This document shows, piece by piece, positions 1-11,701 of a stretch of DNA of 64,000 bases. The stretch is from Metaphire vulgaris (taxonomy: Eukaryota; Annelida; Clitellata; Crassiclitellata; Megascolecidae). A program made the position numbers and the translations under genes. The stretch is from the NCBI GenBank assembly GCA_018105865.1, contig CM030867.1, positions 6,558,369-6,622,368 on the forward strand. Direction: 5' to 3'. The notes under the pieces are model-generated. The model saw only the letters and a program-made list of their open reading frames with translations. It made no database searches and had not been told where the DNA came from. Each line of letters opens with the position of its first letter. Positions within the stretch are counted from its first letter, which is position 1.

Positions 1-3
1 AGC

Positions 4-11
4 TATAAATA
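4..11 (+). promoter_or_regulatory. TATA box-like motif at window start
   Basis: TATAAATA lies at the window edge and is followed by a short leader and a tandem repeat. The solo LTR at 44033-44963 has the same motif upstream of its own minisatellite, so this may be the promoter of an LTR whose 5' end lies outside the window. That is inference; no LTR ends could be fixed. Confidence 0.3.
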
Positions 12-118
12 TGGGTGAGAGCAATCTTCGCAGCTCTCGCTCGAGGAAAAGATACTGAGTGGCAACTCAGGAGGAATTGGAGAGGAGAAGCCAGGAATGA
101 AGGAGTGCAACGCGAATG

Positions 119-243
119 TAAGGGTAACAAAGAAGACCTTAATTCGTGAACGATGCGAATCCAAGGGTAACAGAAGGACCTTGATTCGTGAATGATGCGA
201 GCCGAAGGGTAACAGAAAAGGACCTTGACTCGTGAGCATCGAC
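119..243. repeat. Three tandem copies of a ~42-bp unit
   Basis: Each copy starts with AAGGGTAACA and carries a GACCTT..ATTCGTGAA core. The copies begin near 120, 163 and 205 and differ by a few substitutions and indels. The open frame on the minus strand here is a by-product of the repeat. Confidence 0.7.
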
Positions 244-1338
244 TGTAAGCTCTAAGCTCAACGCACTCATCAGGAAAGTTGCTTGATTTATTCTTAGAAT
301 AACGTTGTCCTCTTATATTGATTTATTGCTGCATATTATTGATCGCCACTTATATTTTATGTGTATGCTATTAATTATGTCGTTATAACTGACCAGGAAT
401 AATGGCTCTGGTGTATGTCATGAAGAAGCAAGTATAGTTCGCTGAGAGACTTTGTAAATGCAATATTATATAGGAACTGGAAGGCTTATCTAGCCTGTAT
501 TAATGCGGCGAATCGTACATTAGTATCGTTTAGTTGCTTGCGGAGAGCATTCCTCAAGACACTGCTGGAAATTGAGATGTTGGGCCGCATATGTTCTAAA
601 GTCTCTATTATATATGTTCTTTGCATTTTATTATGACTTCGATTATATTATATTCATTTTCTTATTATCTCTCGTTGTGCTTATTTGAGTTGTTTCATTA
701 CCATGCAACCTATAATCCCTACCCTCGCACAGGGCAGGCTTACCCGCGGACATATCTTGCCAGAACCCCTGCATATTTAGCCGACCTAGCAAAGTGATAG
801 AAGGCTAGCCAGCAAGTAAGGGAGACCCAGGGGGTAAAGGCGTCACATTAACACGTTGCACGCAAAAGAATAAACTTGCAGTACGTAATCTAAATGGATG
901 CAATGCCGTTGACTATATTTAATATTGACTATATTTAAACTGTGTGAATAATGAATAATTCAGCCTGAATCGTTAATCGTTAGATTTGGCTAGTTGCCAA
1001 GTCGTTAGATTAATTATTTATCCAGTATATAGTAGATAATGGAGATGCATGCCAGCTAGCATATGGGTGGGGGGACTGGAACAGCTTCTGGCCTTTGATT
1101 GTTACGTCACCTCATCTCCTGGCGGCCAATCGGAATAACGCGGGTTTGCGGTGGGAAGTTCCGGGAACAGCAACAGCCAACAAACAATCCAATGCTCGTA
1201 GTCTCGAAACTATAAGCGGCATTGCAAATCGTTAGAAAGTAACGAATGTTTTAATCAGTCTTAGTCGTTAATATTCATTGGAGCCCAATATTCGTTAGAA
1301 TGAATATGAATAAATATTTATTTGCCATCTCTATGTCC
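244..1338. other. AT-rich stretch, no gene recognised
   Basis: No coding exon or terminal repeat pair was found. The first 850 bases may belong to a degraded LTR or retroelement starting outside the window, because a TATA motif and tandem repeats precede it. From about 950 to 1340 it is plain AT-rich sequence, probably part of the intron upstream of the kinase exons. Confidence 0.4.
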
Positions 1339-1630
1339 CAGCCTTTTTGGAACTGCGCGACTCACTTCAGAGGCTTTGTGAGACATCCGTTAACCTATTG
1401 TCAACTAAAATTGGATAAAACACTAATCATTTTAATATAAGCCATGTATGGAGGATTGCAGGCATATAAATTTCTTAAAACCTAAGCCTACTCGCAACTG
1501 TCAAGGCTTGTGACATTGCGATATTGGTTAGAAAATTACACTTGAATCTAATTTCGCGCTACCTCGCAACTCACTAGGCTGATCCCTGCGTGCCACTTTT
1601 GTGTTGCCACCCACAGTTTGGGAAACACTG
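1339..1630. mobile_element. hAT-like non-autonomous element, degraded copy
   Basis: This is a diverged copy of the element at 42166-42495. The shared interior includes GGATAAAACACTAATCATTT-like sequence and AACTGTCAAGGCTTGTGAC, and both end in CAGTTTGGGAAACACTG. The left end is eroded and no target-site duplication remains. The TIR resembles the CAGxGGTTCCCAAAC type of Charlie-like hAT elements. Confidence 0.65.
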
Positions 1631-1743
1631 CGTTACTAGATCCTTAGTCTTTCCTTTTGTCAAGACCAGTCCGCACATGACGAAGAATAACATCCTTTAA
1701 GAGGTGCCACTATTATTAGCAAAACACGTCGGATCTAGACTTG

Positions 1744-2256
1744 ACCAGTCGATAAAAAGTCCTAGGTATGGGCAGCAGCAATACCAAGTACTGGACAGAG
1801 GCTATGGATTATTGAAATCAGCAAGGTTCTGCCACAGACATCCAGGGGCATGGGTGCATCATCTGTAATGACCTAATCATCTGTAATGGCCTTAGAACTG
1901 CGAAATGGGAGTAAAGCCAAACAGAAAATCCGACAAAAGGCAACGGCAAACCACTGTTGTACTGTATGTGTCAAGAAAATCATGGACGACACTTTACAAA
2001 AGAAAGCTAATGGCGTAAAGGACGACCTGAAGAAATCTCGAAGACTCTCGCCCAGTAGGAAATGTCACGGGCAGCAGGTGAAACCAGTCCGTCTACCAAT
2101 AACCGGAAAAGTGGAGGGAAGGATAGCAAGAAGAAGGCAGAGAAACACCTTTATGCAGTACACTGCCTACGATAAGGAATTGAGGAGTAAAGAACAACAT
2201 CGAATTAATAAGAGGATGTCAAGATCGAACAAAGTGGAAATCCCTGGTCGCTAACG
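1744..2256 (+). pseudogene. 3' end of a LINE endonuclease-reverse transcriptase, decayed
   Basis: The sequence contains the linker AAAGGCAACGGCAAACCACTG and, near the end, a frame reading TGKVEGRIARRRQR followed after a frameshift by ELIRGCQDRTKWKSLVANV. Both strings are typical of the C-terminal tail of animal endonuclease-RT retroposons. The RT domain itself is absent, so this is a 5'-truncated, frameshifted copy lying in the intron upstream of the kinase exons. Confidence 0.6.
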
Positions 2257-2274
2257 TTAAAATACAAAGCACTT

Positions 2275-2560
2275 AAAGAAGTAATTAAGTAAGTAAAATC
2301 TCGTTAATTTCTATAGCGCTTTCAAAAGCAGCACCGAAGCAGCTCCTTATTCCCAGGCGCTTAATCTTAATATGAAGTAGCTATAGCCAAAGGTGGGGTC
2401 ATTGATGCCAGGGTCATTTACTCCACAGGGTCATTGTGGTTGGGACGCTACAGCTATGGAGGAAATGATTTTTGCAAGAGAAACTACTTGAGTTTACAGA
2501 GAAGAAATGCACATGCAGATATAATGTCTAGCGACTCTATTAAAGTCGTTTGAATTAAGA
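2275..2560 (-). mobile_element. LINE 3'-tail fragment, antisense
   Basis: It begins with AAGTAAGTAAAATCTCGTT and continues ..AGCGCT..AGCAGCACCGAAGCAG..; this matches the better preserved copy at 60424-61012, where the reverse strand encodes a LINE RT C-terminus. Short pieces of the same tail recur near 9585 and 11620. Confidence 0.5.
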
Positions 2561-2590
2561 TTCTATGCATTGTTTTCTTATCTACTGCAG

Positions 2591-3950
2591 TTATCACACA
2601 ATGACAGAATGTTGGAAATATCTTTCTCAAGAGCGACCGACATTTACGCAGATGGTGAAAAGCCTCGAAGCGTCGCTATCGCAGGCCGCATCAGTCGTAA
2701 GTTCCCCCAGTCATGATATCATCATCATCGTCACCGTCGTCCTAAATATCGTCACCATTGTCCTTATAACTGCTAACGTCATCGTCATGACATCATTATC
2801 GTCGTCATGGTCACCGCGGCCACCATCATGGCCACTGGCCTTCGATTGTTTGGCTGGTAACTTCGACATCAATGTTGCTGTTGTTGTTGTTGTTGTTGTT
2901 GTTATAATATCGTAACGTAACAGACACAACATTTAATCGCGCAGTAGCGTTTAGTGGCCGTTACCTTCTGTGCCATTATGTGATGGTTGAAAAGAAGGAT
3001 AATGAGCATTTGGCTTAAAAAGAAAGAAAAACCACAACTGGAATGTTTCGTAGATATCCCGAAACACTGCTCACACCCCCCGGAAACGTTCACGAGTAAC
3101 TGCGTCTATAAATAAATAGGTTTCTCAGAATATTTGCTGAGATTGTATTTCTTATTGCCTCAAAGCTATCTTTTACATCTACGCTTCAACAAAACACGTA
3201 AGAGAAGACATTGGTCTGCAGCGAATGAATTTAAAGCGTTTTTTGTAGCAATAATATTATTATAGAGGAAATATCTGAAATAGATAAAGCAGTAAACTCG
3301 AAAGTTCGTGTCTTAATGCTCAGAAAATGTCACTTTTTACATTTGACAGATGAATATTATGACCTTTTTCAGAGCGCTAAACATTGCCTCTCCGCGTACC
3401 CCGAGTTGAATGTTGAACCAAAAAAAGGCGCAGAATATACCGACCAGGGCCTGTTTTAAGAAAAATGTATCACTGCACTAAACTCTGAAAATTGGCGGAC
3501 ATCCGCGCAAAAACCAGCAAAACAGGTCGTCCGGAAAATTTATCGCTGCACAAAGCACAAGACAATATTGCATTTTACCACTGTACATTTTTATTTTGTC
3601 ACTGCACATTTTGTGTATTACTGCACGTTGAAACAGGTCCTGCCACTGAGTGTTCAATTTGCCTGCTTTCATTGCTTTCTATTTGCTAAACTTTCCTTCA
3701 GGAATATCTTCTACTCGACGACGCGACAGACGGCGACGTACGAAGCAACCTCAGCGAGGAAGAAGTCTTTGGACTGCCGAGTCCCACTTCATCACCTGTG
3801 AAAGTATGTCATTCGAAGAGAATTCCGACAACACCGCAGTCACCTGACAGTCAGTATTCGTCATGGTCCAGTGATCAGACGGCCAGCGAGGAATCGAGTG
3901 GTCATCATCTGCTGACCGCATCCAACCGTCCCTCGGCTGCTACAGATTAG
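2591..3950 (+). CDS. Receptor tyrosine kinase, FGFR-like, last two coding exons (5' partial)
   Basis: Exon A is 2591-2696: acceptor TCTACTGCAG, donor GTC|GTAAGT. It encodes the end of a tyrosine kinase domain: CW, then ERPTFTQMVKSLEASLSQAA, which is the last conserved block (CW....RPTF..L) of the kinase C-lobe. Exon B is 3702-3950: acceptor CCTTCAG, 82 codons, stop TAG. The join is phase 0 and gives SV|EYLLLDD. In FGF receptors the last exon also starts at an EYLxL motif the same distance after RPTF, so FGFR is the best family match. Other receptor kinases remain possible because only the tail is visible. The tail is rich in Ser, Asp and Glu (QSPDSQYSSWSSD). No upstream kinase exon was found in 1-2590. 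Function (membrane receptor signalling) is inferred from family. Confidence 0.72.
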
Positions 3951-4049
3951 CTGTGAAATGGACCGGATGGGTGAAGCGAGTTTCAAGCATGGAAGTAGCT
4001 TGAATAACTCTTTGAAATTCCTCTTCTTGAAAATGGCAGCTGGATTTGC

Positions 4050-4074
4050 AATAAATACTGAAACATAGAATAAA
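4050..4074 (+). terminator. Polyadenylation signals of the kinase gene
   Basis: Two AATAAA hexamers (4050-4055 and 4069-4074) lie about 100 bases after the TAG stop of the kinase frame, a normal distance for a short 3' UTR. Confidence 0.55.
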
Positions 4075-4394
4075 TACTTGGATGTGAGATTACAAACTGG
4101 CATTGTCTTTAGCAATAAGCACAAAAATCTGGTTTTATTGCATCACAAAAAACAATTGTAAACCCTATATTCAATCGACTTAGATTAATAATAATAATAA
4201 TTATTATTATTATTACATTACTATTTTTGCTGTTATTTTTGTTAATTAGTATTATCTATGAAACTTCATTACAGCATTTCTAAGGCACTAAAATATCAGT
4301 CGTTGATGTTCCAAAACAAGAGAGTTGTCGACAATTTTAATATCCAGCAGAATTGGATTTTTGTGACAATCTGTCACCATGGCGACAGCTTGAC

Positions 4395-6007
4395 CAGGGC
4401 CTCCGAGAGGGGGCAAGGGAGGGCAACTGCATAGGGGCCCGGCGGTCTGGAGGGGGCCCGGGCCGATGATGAATATCTATAATTAACAATAAAACGAGTA
4501 ATAACACTAAAGAATGGTTAAGATGTTAGCTCAGCACAGGGGCCCGGCGAGCGCACAAGGGGGCCCGGGACACAGTGCTACTAAAAAAAGGTCGTCAACC
4601 AGAGGCGGATTTACCACGGTACCAGGTGGTGCATCGGTACCGGGCCTCCCTTCAAAATACAAATTTAGGGGCCTCCCTTTTCTAATAATAATTTTTTAAA
4701 GACTTTTAATTATTAGTTTCTTTAAAGTAATTTATTTTAGGAGATATACATGAATGTTGTATCGTTAGACGTTAGTAGTGTTTGGACATGGATTAGTAAT
4801 AATTTAGTATTGAAATGCATGCTCCATGAGTCTGTGTTAAGAAAGCCTACATCTCATATACCCCGGTTTAGCTGACCTCAATTAATGGTATGGCTCATAA
4901 TGGCTGAACTCTGACCGGCGGTTGCACCGGGCCACCGGCGGTCGTAGACGCCCGGCCTCTTGCATCGTTATGCAGATTAGGGGTATTGCATGACTCAACC
5001 TGAGTGCCTGTACAGTGTGCCTCGACGGTCAATTATTCTTACCAACGGTCAAGAAGCGCAGGAAATGGCAGGGGTATGTGTATTCGTATGCCTCCGTACC
5101 TTTGGAATGGCAATGCATAGTTGCATACAGACTAACGCCATCACTCTTTTGTCTTACCGTAAAATGCGTAACACCGTGACGGTGACCTTTTTGGCAAACG
5201 ATTACAAATCTTAGTTATACTTAGTGTTTTTTTCTAGAAAAAAGGTACCGGAACTCATCTTCGTGTATGATTAAATTCATAAGAAATAAGTTAAAATAAC
5301 ACTTAAATAAATTAAATTAATTTATACGTCATAACACGTGGATTATAGACGACAGGTCGACCGTGCCCCAGTTCTTGTACATTGACTTTGACTTGCACGA
5401 CTGCAAATTCAATGCAAGTTTATTTGAGTTGAAGTTAATGGCATTTAATCGTTTCATTTTTCAATGACGTTTGTTGTATTTTTACTTCTTTAAGCAGTGT
5501 TTATTCTAGCCACCTTGACATTGGGGATTTTGAAATGTTTGGAGGGACAAGGTTTGACATCTCAAAAGTCTTGACGAGCAAAAAACAAAAAAAATAAATA
5601 AGGTAATCTGCCCGTTTTCCCTTCTGAAACGCTCTGTTACAAGCTTCCTTATTTTTTCCCCTCTAAAAAAATAAAAAATCCCCCGTCGCCACACTTTTTT
5701 TGGGCGGGGGAGAATTTTCATCTCCCCATGCAACATATAGGTCTATTTTTTTTTTTGGGGTAATTTTTCATTTTGGGGAATCCCCAAAAAGGGCCTAGAA
5801 TAAACACTGTCTTTAAGTGACCACGATGGCGCCGTGGGGCCTCCATTGAAATATTTGCACCGGGCCTCCAAAATGTAAATCCGCCTCTGTCGTCAACACA
5901 CTTCATAAACGGCTGACAAGCAAAAAAAGGTCGTCAAGAAATTAATACTTCTCAAGTGCCCGTCGCCCATTCTGCACAGGGGCCCGGAATTTCTCTCGGA
6001 GGGCCTG
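4395..6007. mobile_element. hAT-type element, outer member of a nest
   Basis: Ends are CAGGGCCTCCGAGAG and the reverse complement of CAGGCCCTCCGAGAG. The 8-bp duplication AGCTTGAC is exact at 4387-4394 and 6008-6015. Removing the inner element at 4600-5889 and its duplication leaves about 315 bp, a normal MITE size. The interior carries GGGGCCCGG strings and the AAAAAAAGGTCGTCAA form of the shared core motif. Confidence 0.85.
4600..5889. mobile_element. hAT-type non-autonomous element nested in 4395-6007
   Basis: TIRs are CAGAGGCGGATTTAC at the left and its complement at the right. The 8-bp target duplication TCGTCAAC is exact (4592-4599, 5890-5897). At 1290 bp it is the longest complete hAT-like element here, but no transposase frame is visible. 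The insertion split the core motif region of the outer element. Confidence 0.88.
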
Positions 6008-6046
6008 AGCTTGACATCTTTACTTTTCAAAACATCTCGTCTTATA

Positions 6047-6268
6047 CAGGGCCGCCGAGAGAAATTCCGGGCCCCGGAATCAAAAAATTTGCGGGCTCTT
6101 AAGAAAAATTTATCAAATCTCAGAAAATCCTGACAAGCAAAAAAAACGTTATCAACTCTCCAAAAGCACCTTGACAAGCAAAAAAATTATCTTCACCGGA
6201 TCTGGGCCCCTAAAACTCCATGGGCCCCGGTACAATGTACCGGCTGCACCCCCCTCTCCTCAGGCCTG
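6047..6268. mobile_element. Degenerate copy of the CAGGGCC element
   Basis: Starts CAGGGCCGCCGAGAG and ends CTCAGGCCTG. Flanks GTCTTATA and GTCTTAAT agree at 6 of 8 positions. It contains two reverse copies of the core motif (GACAAGCAAAAAAA). It lies only 39 bp from the intact relative at 4395-6007. Confidence 0.6.
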
Positions 6269-6424
6269 CGTCTTAATGTCATTCCATAATTAAGTTAACG
6301 TTTATGCTTAGCGCCTTTATATCTGCTATTATTATACTCGTATCTGCTAACAACGTTTGAAAGCTTATTAGAAATAGTATGTGCGCAGAGAAGATGTTGG
6401 AAGCAGGAGGTCTGTGTGCCTGCG

Positions 6425-6545
6425 TTAGAAGAAGAAGAAGAAGAAGGAGGAGGAGGAGGAAGAGGAGGAGGAGAAGCAGACGATGGTGGTGCGCTTGGTG
6501 GTTGTCAGGTGTTTCAATGTAGTCGTTGTCTTTCTACCTGTTCGT
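6425..6545. repeat. GAA-rich repeat with dispersed tail
   Basis: A (GAA/GGA)n tract is followed by GATGGTGGTxGTC-like sequence and GTTTCAATGTAGTCGTTGTC. The same tail in inverted orientation flanks the large TTC microsatellite at 7503-7652, so both belong to one dispersed repeat, possibly a LINE or SINE end with a GAA tail. Confidence 0.45.
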
Positions 6546-7074
6546 TGATTATTGAGAACTTGGTCGTATCAATTGGATATATCTCATTTACGTCAGTGAA
6601 GAGGAAAGATCCTTTAATATCGCAAATGACATCAACTAGGAACTCCACTCAAACGCTGATCAATTATTGATCAGCCTACAAGTGCAGACTTCTGGAATTC
6701 AACCAATTGATTGATTGTGGTAAAAGAAATTGTTTTGGAAATGACGAACAAATGCTTGCGTCGATTTCGTAAGGTCGTGTTCAAGGACTAAAACCGTATT
6801 CTTTCAAATAGCATACATAATTCTCAAATGGCGATGGGATGAATAGGGCGGCGGTTGTCGAGTGCTCGTCACAGCTCTTCTATCTCTACGCGGCGTAAGT
6901 TTAATCTTCCGTTTCGTTTTCAGTTTCGTTCTCTCGGTTTCTTTATAAAATAAAAATATTCATATTATTAATATGAAATATAAAATATAAATAAAAATAA
7001 AAATATAATATAAAATATTAATATTATAACATTTATAAAATATAAATGCCTTTAATTTTGCTGATAAAACTGAT
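6546..7074. other. AT-rich stretch without recognised gene
   Basis: No exon, RNA or transposon end was recognised. 6950-7050 is low-complexity AATATAAAATA sequence. Confidence 0.4.
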
Positions 7075-7261
7075 TGTAGTCTGCATATTACGTTCAATAT
7101 ATTTGTTCTATTATTTTAAAACAAGATTAAATCTTGAAGAAGAACAGGATCCTAAGATAGACTACTTTAGAACCGATTAACACCAGAGCCCAGTTTGCTA
7201 ATAATTCTACGTTGGTCAGTCAATCTACATCTGGATCAGCTTTAGACTTAGAGGGTTAGCG
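7075..7261. repeat. Left arm of a ~187-bp near-perfect inverted repeat
   Basis: From TTGTAGTCTGCATATTACG to AGAGGGTTAGC, this arm reappears reverse-complemented at 8552-8740 with only a few differences. A 26-bp direct repeat (starting AATTCAGTCGATTCAACG) at 7338-7363 also lies beside the second arm. Confidence 0.85.
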
Positions 7262-7502
7262 GAAAAATAAATTCAAACTGAGACTAGTCATATAAGGCAG
7301 TCGATCAGAGCATTTTGATTCAAAACAAGTCAATCATAATTCAGTCGATTCAACGTCTTTCGTGAAATATTTTGGTCTCTGCTTATGAACATGGAAAATT
7401 AATTTTCAAAGTGTTGAAAAAGTAAGTAGGCCAACTTTTGCTTTTTATACCACCTTTTAAGATAACGATTACATTGAAACATCGGACAGCCATCAAGCAT
7501 CG

Positions 7503-7536
7503 TCTTCTTCTTCTTCTTCTTCTTCTTCTTCTTCTT

Positions 7537-7567
<31 letters not shown>

Positions 7568-7652
7568 TTCTTCTTCTTCTTCTTCTTCTTCTTCTTCTTC
7601 TTCTTCTTCTTCTTCTTCTTCTTCTTCTTCTTCTTCTTCTTCTTCTTCTTCT
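7503..7652. repeat. (TTC)n microsatellite, ~150 bp
   Basis: Almost uninterrupted TTC units, one TTA variant near 7566. The poly-Leu, poly-Arg and poly-Lys frames across it are artefacts. Confidence 0.95.
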
Positions 7653-8426
7653 GCTCCTCCTCTCTTCTTTTAATACCACTTTTATACACTGTCTCTCCAC
7701 TCTACAGTACAGTAGATCTCCACTCTCGCCCATCGAATTACGCAACGAGTATTCAGTGAATTTTCTGTTATAATTAGGGGCCTAGAATAGATTTAGGCTA
7801 ACTGTGCTCTATTTATTCGGTATTCGGCAATCTTTATATTCTAAAGGAAAAACTCACGCTTTGAGACAAAAATGTGAGTTTCAATAATTAATCGCTTTCG
7901 TTAGTTGATTTCTTTATTCTGCTTTCCGCAACAAACGCCCTAAATTGACGGAGGTAATTAGTACCAGCTGCTACCTGTACAGCTTCACTGCGTACTTCGT
8001 CTGCTGGTTGGTATTCCTGTTGCTCCAGTGGCTGAGCGACGATGACAACCTTTTCTATGAAAAACAGATTGTTTATAGAATGCATATTCTGAGTGTTAAT
8101 TAGCGCTTGTACGTATACAAGTTGGGTTCGGAAATGAAACTTTCTCTAAAAGTCCTTGAACCGAGATTCCGATCGACTCTGAATGCTTCTCTTCAGCTGC
8201 TAAATGGCTGAAAATTGCTGAGCATTTTAGGAAAAAACTTCTAAAATTACTCACATCATGATGACGCCAGTGATGGGCAACTAGTTAACTAATTAATTAC
8301 TAACTAAAAGTTTAACTAAATTTTTTAGTTATCTTTATAGTTTAATTAAATATAAATAGTTTAGTTAAAATGCTAGTTTAACTGAAAAATTTTAGTTAAT
8401 AACAACTTAATTCAGTCGATTCAACG

Positions 8427-8538
8427 CAGTGGCGGCTCCAAGGGGGCCCGTTTATTGACTGCCTTCAGTTGGGACCCTATCTTAATGATACATTAAACAA
8501 CAAATGGTCTTTCTTGCCAAATCCTAGAGCCGCCACTG
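8427..8538. mobile_element. 112-bp hAT-type MITE nested in 8268-9169
   Basis: TIR CAGTGGCGGCTC at both ends and an exact 8-bp duplication ATTCAACG (8419-8426, 8539-8546). Interior matches the 193-bp copy at 41554-41746 in reverse orientation (AACAACAAATGGT, GCCAAATCCTAGAGCCGCC). Confidence 0.9.
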
Positions 8539-8551
8539 ATTCAACGTCTTT

Positions 8552-8740
8552 CGCTAACCCTCTAAGTCTAAAGCTGATCCAGATGTAGATTGACTGACCA
8601 ACGTAGAATTATTAGCAAAATGGGCTCTGGTGTTAATCGGTTCTAAAGTAGTCTATCTTAGGATCCTGTTCTTCTTCAAGATTTAATCTTGTTTTAAAAT
8701 AATAGAAAAAAATATATTGAACGTAATATGCAGACTACAA
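8552..8740. repeat. Right arm of the ~187-bp inverted repeat
   Basis: Reverse complement of 7075-7261. It lies wholly inside the hAT-like element 8268-9169, about 1.3 kb from its partner. Confidence 0.85.
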
Positions 8741-9169
8741 ACTATGATGATGATGATGATGATGATGAATAACTAAATAGTTTAACTAAAACGTTTTGGT
8801 TGGTGTCTCGAATTCTCAATAACAGTCCCTTTTCAATCTATTCTTTTCTGTGTCATTTTTTCCAAACAGACTTGACAAGCTTGTGTTCCTGTGTCTAGTC
8901 TAAGACTTAAATATTAAATAGACAATAATTAATGATTTTAATGGTTCATTGACTAATATGTTAATGTTGCGAGCATCGTCTATGTTTTCATGAACACATA
9001 CCTGATACCTAGAAAATAGTTGTAAAATTAGTTGCAAAAGTTTAACTATATTTTTTAGTTTAGTTAACTACTTTAGAAAGTTAGTTTGCAACTAAAGTTT
9101 AACTACTTATATTTAGTTTAAATTTAGTTATAGTTTAACTAATGTTTTTTAGTTAGTTGCCCATCACTG

Positions 9170-10003
9170 GATGACGCCAAGGTTACAAATTGCACGACTG
9201 TTTTTATTTATGAAGAACGCAAGTCTATAATTAAGAATTATTATATTCCCGAAGAATGTTTCACGGCTTCAGTCTTATAATATAGATGTCTACTGTTGCC
9301 TGATATATATATCCCACGAACTCTTCCAGGAACACTAAAAAAGAGATGGTAAGAAAATTCCTAGGCTAAATATTTTCTATTTTCCAGGAAAGCGTCATTC
9401 GGATACCCAACTTACTACAAAGTAGGCCTACATGACGAGATAGGCCTACATGCCATACAATGAGCATTCGCCTGATTTTCTTGAAATTTTGCCAAACGAC
9501 CTTTCCGCACTTTTCCATTCTTTGTTGCTCGCTCAAATTTCGAATAGAAACGATTTGTGTGTTGCAGCTACTGTTGTGCTGTTTGCCAAGGCGCTATAGA
9601 AATCCACGAGATTTTACTTTACTTACTTTACTTTACTGTAGGTTGTAGCAGACCTGCATTTCAAAATCGGGTTCAACCGTGACTTGGACTCCTTTATGTT
9701 ACCAAATAAATTAAGGGCCGAATTTTAGAGAGGAAAACACATACATGCCCCTTATTTCGGCCCCTTTCCGCAATCAATGTTTATCAGAAGTTCTAGACTA
9801 CGAACAGTGAATACTCTTATCGTACTGTGCTTCTTGATCATACACTTGTATTCGATCAAATAAGCCAATACATCTTCGGATGTTCCCTAGTAATAATTAG
9901 CCTGTTAGGCCTATAACTTGATCTGTATTTTCGCTAATTATTCTCCAAGCGCATATGTTATAACCGTTTTCCTGTTATATTTTCTCCTCTTAGAATCATC
10001 GTT
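9170..10003. other. Intergenic sequence, no gene recognised
   Basis: The only recognisable piece is 9540-9650, which resembles a LINE 3' tail (GCGCTATAGAAATCCACGAG then TTTTACTTTACTTAC), related to 2275-2560 and 60424-60600. The remainder shows nothing. Confidence 0.35.
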
Positions 10004-10048
10004 ATGAATCTGATTTTTCTACCAAGCTTCACGTTTTGCCGATCGCGG
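10004..10048 (+). CDS. Candidate first coding exon of the FGF-like gene
   Basis: ATG at 10004 opens 15 codons (MNLIFLPSFTFCRSR) that end at a strong donor CGG|GTAAGT in phase 0, which is the phase required by the next exon at 10295. A pyrimidine-rich CTCCTCTTAG acceptor lies just upstream. The short hydrophobic start could be part of a secretion signal, but the stretch is brief. RNA evidence would be needed to accept it. Confidence 0.33.
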
Positions 10049-10294
10049 GTAAGTTCTTACGTATCAACCACCACATTCCAGACATTATGGTGACCATCTG
10101 CCTTCTTGCCTGGCGAAGAAGGCAGGTGATCCCATAGAAGATAATTATATTTCCGTATTTTTTCTATGCTGCGTGCCAAATATTCTCCAATGTATCACTG
10201 AAGCCTACTTTAGATCCATACCAGACTAATCATGGTAAATAAAAATCGCTAAAATCATGGCTGTGCGTCATCAACGTAGAACCCTGCTTTCCAG

Positions 10295-10617
10295 GTGAGT
10301 CCAGTGAAGTCTGATGCGAAATATTCGCTGTCTTCAAGAAGACCTCGTTCGTCGCATGAAGACCATTCGAACAGAATGCTGCGCAGATTCGGGGCAACAG
10401 AGCACGTCGCCCTCTATAATCGCTGCTCGAACGGGTTTCTTAGGGTGACTCGCAAGAAAGTCGACGCCAAGGCAAAAATGAGACGTAATTAACTCTTTTT
10501 TCCTCGTTTCTTCTTAAAATATTTGCACGTAGACAATTATTTGCCCCTTTATGACAACAATGTAGATATCGGTCACTGATTCTCTAAGTCAATGCTGAAC
10601 TCTTAATAATAGTAGTA

Positions 10618-10692
<75 letters not shown>

Positions 10693-11376
10693 TCGTAGCC
10701 ATAAATGTGCTGTTGCTGCTACTGATGATGCTATTGATAATAATGATAATAAATACGACAGAGATGTCCATGGGTTGGATTAACCCATGGGTTGGGTTGG
10801 ATTGGGTTGGGTCAGACTTTTCCATAATAATGGTGGGTTGGGTTGAGTTGGGTCAGAAAATAAGTCATGGTTGTACTGTATTACGGTGGGATGGGTTGGG
10901 CTGCGTCAAGTAACACTATTACTGGCATGTGTTGGGTTGGGTTGGCTTGGAGATTTTGTGGGTTGGGTTGGATTGGGTTCTAAAAAATTGGCCCATGGAC
11001 AACTCTGAAATACGATAGCGAAGGTGATGATGATGATGACGACGATGATGATGATGGTGTTAGTGGTGATGATATGACTGTGAAGACAATGGGAATGGTA
11101 ATGAAGTCTCGTTTTGTTGTCGTGTCTGATCGTTCCCTTGCATGCAGCCTTCAGAGAAGCTGTGATCTGAATATTCGATGCGAGAATCATTTCGAGCGTC
11201 TCGGTGTCTTTGCCTTCAGGTTCTCTGAAATTAGACGCTGTCGCCTTCGAGGGACATCTTCGAATCCAAGATACAGTCAGCAAATACTACATCTGCTACG
11301 ACAAGAAAGGCAAACTCATAGCAATGGTAAACTCTTCTTTCTTTCTCCTACATCACCATCATCATCATCATCATCG

Positions 11377-11430
<54 letters not shown>

Positions 11431-11489
11431 GTAGCAGCATCAACAACATAATCATAATCTTTTTCTTCTTCTTTCTTCTTTCTCTTCTT

Positions 11490-11520
<31 letters not shown>

Positions 11521-11661
11521 TTATTATTATTATTATTATTTTGCTCTTCGGATATTGACTATTGCCTGGCTGAAAGGCTGAGCGTCTATGAATAAGCAGC
11601 TAGGCCTACTGTTGTGCTGCTTTCCAAACGCTATAGGCCTATATATCCACTAGATTTTACG

Positions 11662-11701
<40 letters not shown>

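Larger units (their letters stand above)
8268..9169. mobile_element. hAT-like element with CAGTGATGGGCAACTA termini
   Basis: Terminal repeats CAGTGATGGGCAACTA and TAGTTGCCCATCACTG are exact complements. The 8-bp duplication GATGACGC is exact on both sides (8260-8267, 9170-9177). Subterminal regions consist of many AGTTTAACTAA variants. It has been invaded by the MITE at 8427-8538 and holds the right arm of the inverted repeat whose left arm is outside it. Confidence 0.88.

Noticed and set aside
2710..2932. Val/Ile-rich frames on both strands after the kinase exon
   Set aside because: They are low-complexity ATC/GTT repeats downstream of the GTAAGT donor, so intron sequence.
7383..7773. Long poly-Arg, poly-Lys and poly-Leu open frames
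   Set aside because: They are translations of the (TTC)n microsatellite in different frames.
11204..11451. His-, Gln- and Ser-rich open frames after the FGF exon 2
   Set aside because: Only the part up to 11326 is exon; the rest is CAT/CAG microsatellite beyond a GT donor.
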